From Hypholoma sublateritium FD-334 SS-4 (taxonomy: Eukaryota; Basidiomycota; Agaricomycetes; Agaricales; Strophariaceae), in assembly GCA_000827495.1 (NCBI GenBank), contig KN817559.1, forward strand, positions 48,195 through 99,445: a DNA stretch of 51,251 nucleotides. Direction: 5' to 3'. The position numbers and the translations under genes are program-made. Positions 43,021 to 51,251 of the stretch are shown here, piece by piece (the stretch's first letter is position 1; every line of letters begins with the position of its first letter). A model generated the notes under the pieces. That model saw only the letters and a list, made by a program, of their open reading frames with translations, was not told the origin of the DNA and ran no database searches.

Positions 43021-44613
43021 GCCGACGGTAGAACTTACAGCGGCCTGATGAGCCATCATAGACATCGACTACCTCTTGCGCACGTATAACGCATTGCGGC
43101 AAAAGACTCAGTTTTATCCCGTCGCGCCCCCACGGGTCTCTGCGTTCCACAGCGAGCAACACGCAGAGTTCTGGCTTGAGCCACTCTCTTGTGCCACGTC
43201 ATCACCATATCTAATACGCTCTTGCAGCGCCCACCACTTTCTCAAGCGCCGCTGGGACATTGCGACACTCAGGGATCCTTTTTCTCAGGCTTTTGTGGTA
43301 TTCTGTGCCATCTTGTGACCGATGAAGAACATATCTGAGACCTTTCTTTTGTTGTCGCGGCGGCATGGTACACTTTGTGCCGAGGACGAATGCCGTCTGC
43401 GCGACTAGGCGAGGGTTCCATTTTTACGGTGAGCTCTTCGTATCTATCGCTTCCTTTATCACCGCTAACAGATGGCCCGTGCCATGTTCTCCAGGTTATC
43501 GCTCAGGGTGTTCCAGCTCATCGAGGAGATAGGACGCGCCTCTGCCCAGATCTTCTCGTTCCTTATTTTCCCTATCGCGTTAGTTTGTGCTCACGTACTG
43601 TTCGTCCTTCACGCGCTAGTTAATCTCCAAGCCGTCTCCATGCTTTTCATACTTGTCCTCGGCCTGCATACGCTCTAGATCTCAATACTGTCGCTCTTTT
43701 TGCGTATGTATTCTGCGCCCACCACGAGCGAGTGACCTCGCTAATAGACCTCAAGGCACTCCTCCCACTTTGCCCAGCCGAATAAACCGGCGCTCAGGGA
43801 GATTAGGATCTTGGACAAATCCGGACCGGCCGACTTTGCGCTACTGCAGGCGCAGACCGTAGAATGCGAGAAGTCGACCGCGCCGCGCGAGTGTTATTAC
43901 GGCCAGGATGTTGGGTTATCCTGTACGCCGTCTGGTGGGTGTTCCTGTTGCGCTGCTTGCAACGCTGACACAGACTCTAGGTCAGATATACCGCCGTCGA
44001 TAAATGGACTAATTCGCATTAAATTGTATTTTTACTACGTTTGAATATACTTGTTTCTATTTGAATTCTCCCTTCCAGAAATTCGCTACGCCTGCGCGGT
44101 GCATCCTCGCGAGCTGGATATTTACTGTGCTCAGCCCTACATGCGGTATCCTGGAATCTGGAAGCTTGTCTCGTCTACGCAGTGCGTTCTCACGCGCGGG
44201 ATGTAGACTGCTTGGGCCTCATATGCGGTAAACCAGGATGTAGTGGAATTATCCATTGTCTAAACATGCGAGCGAACGTTCAGAAATTTGGCTCTGCCAC
44301 TGTTTTCCACCTGGGCATTACAAAGACCGAATATCAGCAATAGTATGGCCCCAATCCCGCGGGCTGTCCCGGTGGATTCTTGCGGGCAACGGCGCGTTGG
44401 AGGTAGACGTCTTTGCCACCTACAAACAATTTCTCATATGAAAGCGGGTGGTTGGCGGGTGGTCCAGATGCCCCAGTGGAAATTTAAACGTACTAGTCTG
44501 TCAATACGACTATTGTAGTATGGAATATACACTTCCCGCAAACAAAAGCTGCTATCAAGAGCCGGAAAGAACGTGCCTCTTCCTCTAGTGTACGTGTTGT
44601 CAAAATTATTCAT
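43021..44613. other. intergenic with one small hydrophobic frame
   Basis: Mostly unassigned. A 68-codon frame at 43472-43678 (MARAMFSRLSLRVFQLIEE, then two hydrophobic stretches) follows an intron-like segment GTGAGCTC...GCTAACAG, so it may be the last exon of a decayed membrane-protein gene, possibly another remnant of the four-helix group. Similar words ending in TGCGGTA near 44140 and 44225 hint at a small duplication. Confidence 0.3.
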
Positions 44614-46396
44614 TTAGACATCGAGTACAGCTAATCGGTCACCCTCGTCTGTAGAAGCATTGATAATGCTACCACTGGACGGCGACTCCATTGCAATGGA
44701 TACATCATTAGTCCTGAAGGAGAAGCAGGTTATAATATATTATTCCAGAAAATAGAAACCGAGATGTAGCTCACCTTTCCGCCCGACAGAGTTTGTCCTG
44801 TTGAATTGGTGGCTGCTGAAAAAAATTACACTGCGAAGCTGTTGCTGCTGTAGTTGTGAATGTGATAGAATCTAGAAGCCATTATTATTATTTTTCGACT
44901 AATAGAATATCGGTTACCTTCTTCTCCATAAAATAGGCGTTGATAAAGAACAACGAGGAGAAGAAAAAAACTCTGCGGTAAAGTAAATATCTTCACCCGT
45001 CGACTGACAGAACGTCAGAAGCTTACACAGAGTGTTACAATGACTAAAACTGGTAGGATCGAGAATAAGTCTACAGACATATCAGTTAACGCCGAAATAC
45101 TAGGTATGAAACACATCACCGATCCTAGCCCCTAATATGTGAGGTAATAAGTCAAAAAAAAAAAAAGATGAACAAGAATGTAGAACTAACCAAAGCCCGG
45201 GGGAGCCCCAGGAAGGTTTGCCCTAATCGATGTAAAAGCAAATAACACACCAACTGGTAATACAAACATTTCATTGTAATGTTTAGGGCTAGGATAGACC
45301 ACAGCTGCGGCACTGATTACTAGGAACGCTGAAGTGACAAGCCCTGGTGAAAATATATGTCATTAGTTTTAACTTTACTCGAAACGTATACTCTGATTCT
45401 GCCTTACAGTTTGAAACGGCAGTTAGGATCACAAACGCAATAGCTGCTTTGGACCGTGCTACCTGCAAGTCAACCCAAAGCTCGGGTGGAACATCCAGAC
45501 CGCCCACTGTAAGTGTTCTACGTGGAGTCACTTCAAAGTTGCTGCATATACAGTTGCATATTTTAGTAATGTAGGAAGATGAATCTGAAAATATTATCAC
45601 ATACACAGCAATGCCGAAAGAGTGCGTGATATTTAAAGTAATAAATTCTCCGGTGATGTGATCCACAGCATACATGGAAATCCTTGCAGTATATCTAACA
45701 ATGAATAGCAATGAGTACAACATCTCTAGCAGATAAAATCAAACTTACACATCAAAAGGATAGTCTTGCAACGAAGAGTCCATTGTGCTCGCCTCAGGAT
45801 TGTTATATGTGCCCAGAAGCTTTATCACGGTTCGAAACACATATTCGGCTATGGTTGAGCTTCTACTGCAGAGTAGACTTGTGTTGTATTGATATGCTGG
45901 TACAAAAGGTGGAAGGCTTGTAAATGAGGGGCTTGAACTATCAAGCAAGTTACTACAGGGAAAGATGTTAAGGAAGACTAAAAGAATCAATTTCCATGGT
46001 TTGGACTCACGAGTCAAAGTAGATATCAGCGACAATGCCAGGATCTGGGTTACATCCAATAGCAAGTGCTGGGTACCAGTCAATCTCCAGAGTTCGAGCA
46101 CTCGCATCTACGGACAAGAGCTCTGCCGAAAACATAATCTAGGCAACTTGTCAATGGGAGAAATCCTCCACTGGACAAAGTTAAATACTGACTTGTGCTT
46201 GGACGGGTAGCGCATCAGGTGCAGAGAACTTAAGTGGTTTGACAGCCAGATAAGTAGCAGCCGTACTGAATACCGTTATCGAAACAATAATCAAAAAGGC
46301 AGAAAGGGAGACAAGTTTCAATGTCTGGAATTTGAGAGGATGTGGGCGATACATTACAGTGTTAGACGGTGGGGACGGTCTAACTTCAGTCTTCAC
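44614..46396 (-). CDS. DUF4436-family membrane protein
   Basis: Exons are 46396-46193, 46138-46011, 45952-45749, 45694-45408, 45343-45191, 45131-45120 (12 nt), 45070-45027, 44973-44918, 44847-44775 and 44713-44614. An N-terminal helix (LVSLSAFLIIVSITVF) follows a short cytoplasmic start. The outer domain has VDASARTLEIDWYPAL and SLQDYPFDVYTARISMYAVD. Then come helix 2 (SKAAIAFVILTAVSNWLV), the family block MFVLPVGVLFAFTSIRANLP with PGAPPGFGARIDLFSIL, and a final helix. The tail is acidic/Ser-rich and ends GDRLAVLDV. This order is characteristic of fungal DUF4436 proteins, whose function is not known to me. All junctions close except exon 7 to 8, which sits on an eight-T run (44963-44971), so a homopolymer length error or a lesion is possible. 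Confidence 0.8.
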
Positions 46397-47620
46397 TCTG
46401 GGTAAAGAGACACCATATTATTTATATCAAGTCCCGGAATATTGTCCAATTTCGACAGTGAGCACCCTCCGATAACAGTTTTTCCATAAAACTAGCTCCG
46501 ATTGACTATGAGTGTTTGATGTCTATAGACCGTACGCAGCGACAAATTTCACGGTATTCAGTCAAGAATAAGCAGGTCATACATCCCATAACCTAGATCA
46601 AAGATTGCAATCTCTTCACCTTCAATTTTACGTGTCACCCGCAAGGCACCGGAACGTCTCTATCGTGACTGATTTAATTTCGAAACATAGCCTTTTGATA
46701 GACTACTGGGACTTTTGTCTAGTGTCTTATCTCCCTCTCGTGAGACGTGGTCACAGAGCCCCATCCATGCTGATCTTGTTTCAGATGGCTTTAAGCCCTT
46801 TGTGCGAATCAACGCCTAAGGAAACTCCAGAACTAGTCGCGCGAGGACCCATCCACGTTCGGAGCTTGAGCTTTCCGATCCACGTCTCGGACCTCTCACG
46901 CTGCCCCGATTCAGCGGTGCTTTTTCGAACATCGCAGCTTCGCTCTACGAGCCCACTTGCTGTGCATTTGCTTCTTCTGGGGAAGGAAAATATAGGCGTA
47001 CATGAAGCACCTTTCTCAGATTTAAACAGCTGCCCAACAGCGCCCTGCGCCACTGGCAGACGGTAAGTTGATCGACTGTTATCATCAATGGTTAATTGAC
47101 TTGACCATAAATAGCGGTGGAAGTCTGCCTACGGAGAACTACCCCGTGCCTGGTGTATGAGCAAATTTTTCAAAAAAAAAAAACCTGTCAGTCTCTTCGA
47201 CAAGTTTGGATAGACCGAGATTCTCTATGCCTTCTTGATAATGCCATAAATTTTACATACAAAGTAGAGTCCTCGCATGTCTCCCGTCTAGTATTGTGAT
47301 TGTGCTCCAGAGTGGTTTGAAGGTAGAGCTGCGAGCAGTAGCTTGCGCTGTGTAAATAACCGTTCCTGGTCGGCTAGAGACTTCCCTCTCCGCCCCCGGA
47401 TACGCCTTCGTTGAGCTTTTGCGTGTCTCGTTTGTGATTGTTATATTTTTATTCTCGCCGCTATCGGCACGTAGTGCGTTCGTCAGTATATCAACGAACA
47501 TGGTTTAATTTGAATCTAGTGATATTTATGGCTGCGGAGACAGAGGAGTAGACTATAGAATGGTGTAAGGTTTATTTCTAGATACGGGGGGTGATGGATG
47601 TAGACTATGATTTGTGGCTT
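46397..47620. other. intergenic, no gene supported
   Basis: Open frames at 46605-47066 (plus) and 47253-47501 (minus) lack introns, a start context and family resemblance. A poly-A run lies near 47173. It probably holds the upstream region of the DUF4436 gene and the 3' flank of the next gene. Confidence 0.4.
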
Positions 47621-48769
47621 CTAACTTCCCAGAGATAGCAGTAAAAGCGTTGCCAATACAATGAACATATAGCCGCTCGTCTTTCCTTGTTTGAAAGCCC
47701 CATTTACTTGAGATGGAGTGGTTGAAAAAATAGGTATAGCAAATGCGTCAAATTGTCCGTTATTGTCCGTCGTGCCACTTGGCGCATTTGGCGAAGGTCC
47801 AGTATAAATCAATTTTATGGTATGATTATTCTGCGATGCCAATGTGGGGGGCGGCACAGTAAACGGCGGAAATTGGACGGGATAGCAGAGTGGTAACGGT
47901 TGATTCGGCCCCGAAAAGGTGTCGATGATGTCCGTCGTATTGAAATCGTCCACCAGGATGGAGAATACGCCTCCCTGCGAAGATGTCACCGTATGTATCA
48001 TAATGCTTGGGCCTAGGAAAACAGTTTTAGTATTGAGATATAATGGAGATCGACGAATGTGTTATCTCACCGGTGTAGTTGAAAGATACGGTAGCATTCA
48101 AGGTGTTGGTGACTCGCAGTTGTTCTTCCCCGTCGCTGGAACTGCAGCTAGGGGATAAAGCGGAGCTGCTCCAGGCGTCCGGTGGGTCAAATATTATATC
48201 TGCATTATTGTTTGGGACTGCGGTGGCGGCAGGAATAAAACCCTGAGTTGCGGAAGGGAACGCGGGTGCCGTGGTCCCATAGGTATTGATGCATAATACG
48301 ACATTATTCAGGCCATTGTTGAAGCAAACCGTTCCGATTGCTAAAATATATAGAATCCTAGTCAATTTCACTTCTCACTAAAATTATGTTATACATACGG
48401 CAGCAGAATCCAGCGACACCTATGAGGGAGCAATCATCTAGAGAAAAGCAATGAACAGCGGGTTTACATGGAGAAATGGATATTTACTGAGGTATGGATC
48501 GGCACATGGTCCTCCTTGAAAACCAGAAATCAGCGGTTGAGCCAAATTTTCGCATGCCGGGATTCCTCGGTTGAAGTTGCAAATATCACTGCGAATGTGA
48601 GACATGTTAGTGTTGCCATTCACTAGATGTATGAAACGATTAATACCTGGGGGGGCAGCAGACAGTCCCGTATCCACACGGAATCGTGCCGCCGGTGCAA
48701 TTTACCTATCGAAGTCCTCTATCAACAAGGCAGTTATATCGGTACAATAAAACCCACTGAGACCTGCAT
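47621..48769 (-). CDS. cysteine-rich, probably cell-surface protein with C-terminal hydrophobic anchor
   Basis: Exons 48705-48647, 48588-48488, 48437-48399, 48340-48071 and 48012-47621 all join in frame. The first exon is uncertain: ATG 48769 gives either MQ (exon 48769-48764) or MQVSVGFI before the intron. The N-terminal half is rich in Cys (VNCTGGTIPCGYGTVCCPP; DICNFNRGIPACEN; DCSLIGVAGFCC; GTVCFNN), a spacing seen in secreted basidiomycete proteins. The C-terminal half is Thr/Ser/Pro-rich with N-glycosylation sites (NATVS, NTTD, NHTI). The end SGYMFIVLATLLLLSLGS fits a GPI signal or a single membrane anchor. No classical signal peptide was found, so an upstream exon may be missing. It lies in the same orientation as the DUF4436 gene. 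Function unknown. Confidence 0.65.
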
Positions 48770-51251
48770 GATAAGTTTTGTTGGGGTTGAATAAATGAGA
48801 CGATGGAGAGGCTTAAAATTTCAGACAAGTCATTTAAATACATATGTATCGTATGTGGTCGCTGCTCGGCGCTCATCTCCTATAGAGCCACTACATGAAA
48901 AAAAAACCACAATCTAGATGGATTAAATTTGGAGTCAATTAATTGCACACCATGCTGATAGACAGAGGATCATGACATATGTGCTTTTAGCGTGCAAGAC
49001 ATCCATCGACACCACTTGGAGCTTATGAACTAAGTTGCTTACTTGAAATCCGGACAGCGGGTGAACAATGGGCTGTGTAATTAAGCCGGACCCGTCGGAT
49101 GGGGCGGGTGATAGCGCCATGCACGCCAGGGCTATCGCTGTGCGAAAGCTGCAGCCTGCATGAGGCGAGCGCGGATGCAGCGCATCATACCTCCGAGAAT
49201 TGCTCCCTTTAGAAGCGAAGGGTACAGCGGATGACTTGGGAGCAGTCAGTGGCGATGCGTACCACAGCCTCTTCGTCAGCTATGCTATCTTCAAGGCAGC
49301 TCCCGAGATGACGGTGTTTACTTTACTGGTTTCCCTGGGACTGCAGTGAGATTCTTGAGAAAGTAGGCGTATGATAGGACTGAAAATTGTCCCTTTGAAA
49401 CGTTGCCTGTCCCGCAGAGGACGCACGAAGATAATAATGGCTCTCTGAACTTAACATATGCGCGAGAGTAGGCAAGGCACACCTGGATGAATTCCGGTCT
49501 GAACAGCCCCGGATCCGGAAGGAAAGCCACGCTATACATATCGGCACGCATGAGGCCATAACGGCGACGTCTCGGACCGCAAGGCCGATAGTAAGATTGC
49601 AGTAGATTGCAGTGCACGCCGTCAAGCTTTCAAGGTGTACATATGTACGTGGGATGGAACGAACGCCGTTAGCTTGGGAGTGAATAATACAATACTCAAT
49701 AGACTATCAGTCGAAGAAAGTGCGAATCAGGAGAGCACATCAGTCTTTAGCGAGGTGCTTGCTCGATTTTCGCAGTCAGGAATCCCAAGTGATGTATTTT
49801 GGGACCCAGTCTCCAAGAATATAAAAAAACCTACAAAAGCATGCTCCCAGGTTGCGCTCGTGCTTACCCGCCGTCTCGGCCGCCACAGGAATCAAGAACC
49901 ATACCAGCAGCTAAGCATATATTGTATCTATGTAGAGTGAGTATTTGAGATAAAATAGGCCTACCGAGATATAAAACACCCCATTGCGCAGGATCCAGAC
50001 AAGGGACCGTACAGCATCACCAAAGTTGGTGGGTTGCATCTCATCAACGAGATCGCCGCCACCGAGCTTGAAGGACACCATCGTGATCAACCAGCAAGAT
50101 ATTCCCACGGTCCACGGACGTGCGCTTCGCGTTCGTCTCCCGTTCGTCTCTCCTCTCGTCGTCTCCTTCTACGCCGTGCTGACAGATGTGTGCGTGTACC
50201 ATCGCGCTCTCTCTACTAGCGTTGGCGGGAACCACGCGGCAGGATTTTTGATTTCGCACTTGCCTTCCGCACTAAATTCGCACAGGCCAATTCCCAAATC
50301 TGGACGGGTTCCAGCTGAAATGATCAGTACTGTGCTTGCTCAGTGCGCGCTGGCCAAGCGCTGGCTACAGCGTTCCCCAAGCCCAATTCCCTTCCAGATC
50401 AATCTTGTATAGTACTATATATGTTTCAGTGACAACATATGCATTAATTTATGTAGTTCTAATAAGCCTACCAGTTTCTTAGATTAATCTAACAAGCTGG
50501 GATTTGGCTGGGATGATATCACGTCCAGATAATGCATTTTGTTCCTTTCCCCAACCTTTCCCAGACAAAAAGGCTTTGGTGGATCCAAAGATGATATTAT
50601 ATTGGAGATCTTAGATCACTTAAAACATACCACATCTACCATGGCTTGGCTACTGCTGGAGGAGACACTTCGTGCAACACAGGTTGCTATAAATAAACTT
50701 GAAATAAACACAAAATAAACACGAACACAAAAAACCGACACGAAGGTTGGGGAATGGAAACATATCTCGGACAATTTACTATGTTTTTTTCGCGTGATAA
50801 AAACATTTTGGGAGAATATATTTCTGGGTAAACTGTCATAGAAAGTTGAAATNCACTCTATGTTTCTATAAGCACCTCGAAAGCACTTCAATTTTTCAGA
50901 AAAACAAGACATACCAGTCCATTTTTTGCTCAAAACCTCTTAGAGATTTACTGTATAACATAACATCAACCATTATTAACAGACAACTCATGTATTCATC
51001 TCCATCCTCGCTTCAAAAGGCTTTATGGCGTTCAAAGTGTACAAAAACCGAAACGCGAGATTATTTTAGGTTTGCGATATTCTTTTAGCACTTTTTGATG
51101 TACTTGCTATTATTTTCTTAAATGTAAACTCAAGTGAAGAAAAAAAGAATGTCGCAGAAATGCAAGATGCGCGCGCTACTATTTTCAACAGCGCGATCTT
51201 TTTTTTCTGCGCGATACTTTTTTTGTCCACTGTGATACTCTTTTTGACATG
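48770..51251. other. right end of window, no gene firmly supported
   Basis: The minus strand at 49911-50108 reads DAVRSLVWILRNGVFYISVG, which faintly resembles part of fungal seven-helix DUF6533-type proteins; with 49318-49625 it could be remnants of one, but no splice model was found. From 50420 onward the DNA is AT-rich with poly-A/T runs, one N (50853) and, at 51165-51250, repeated GCGCGAT-poly-T words. I see nothing else. Confidence 0.35.

Noticed and set aside
46605..47066. 153-codon plus-strand frame
   Set aside because: No start context, introns or recognisable family; the minus strand is also open. Left as intergenic.
49911..50108. DUF6533-type seven-helix protein gene
   Set aside because: Only a faint resemblance over about 20 residues with no consistent splicing; mentioned only as a possibility in the right-end region.
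1..51251. tRNA, rRNA or other structured RNA genes
   Set aside because: None recognised by eye. A covariance-model scan would be needed to exclude tRNAs.

Overview
The window looks like nuclear DNA of a basidiomycete fungus, most likely an Agaricomycete. Genes are broken by many short introns (about 35-75 nt, GT...CTAAY...AG). The recognisable proteins are ones I associate with Agaricomycetes: a Plavaka-type transposase, a STAND/NACHT NTPase, a HAL-type protein kinase, a DUF4436 membrane protein and lineage-restricted membrane and secreted proteins. GC-rich and AT-rich blocks alternate, and isolated N bases lie mainly between 1.8 and 5.2 kb. No prokaryotic feature was seen. All assignments come from reading the sequence and recalling families; no database was searched.

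Layout. 0-6 kb: a 3'-terminal exon, an unrecognised three-exon gene and a frameshifted Plavaka transposase. 6.2-9.95 kb: a multi-exon gene that reads from an Agaricomycete-type N-terminal region and a TPR-like segment straight into a HAL-family kinase whose DFG aspartate is replaced by glutamate. 10-15 kb: decayed minus-strand copies of a four-helix membrane protein. 15.4-17.4 kb: an AT-rich repeat block bounded by inverted repeats, with 78-bp and 38-bp tandem repeats inside. 18-20.7 kb: the NACHT gene. 20.8-24.5 kb: a second copy of the 11.8-14.7 kb segment, containing the better preserved paralogue B. 24.9-26.8 kb: the intact 11-exon paralogue A, divergent from B across 398 bp. 28.6-29.6 kb: fragments of a NACHT tail, of another STAND-like protein and of the four-helix family. 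30.7-32.9 kb: a multi-exon membrane protein. 33.09-33.89 kb: a 796-bp element with long terminal inverted repeats. 33.9-43.1 kb: more decayed four-helix copies interleaved with three copies of a small soluble protein, two of them forming a large inverted duplication. 44.6-48.8 kb: two minus-strand genes, DUF4436 and a cysteine-rich protein with a hydrophobic C-terminus. 48.8-51.25 kb: little that can be supported.

The genes do not form a visible pathway. The main theme is birth and death of one four-helix membrane-protein family: one intact gene, one near-intact gene, at least six decayed copies and two tail fragments within about 33 kb. Segmental and inverted duplications, transposon remnants and STAND-type gene fragments lie among them, as expected of a fast-evolving accessory region. 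The HAL kinase chimera is the most unusual single gene.
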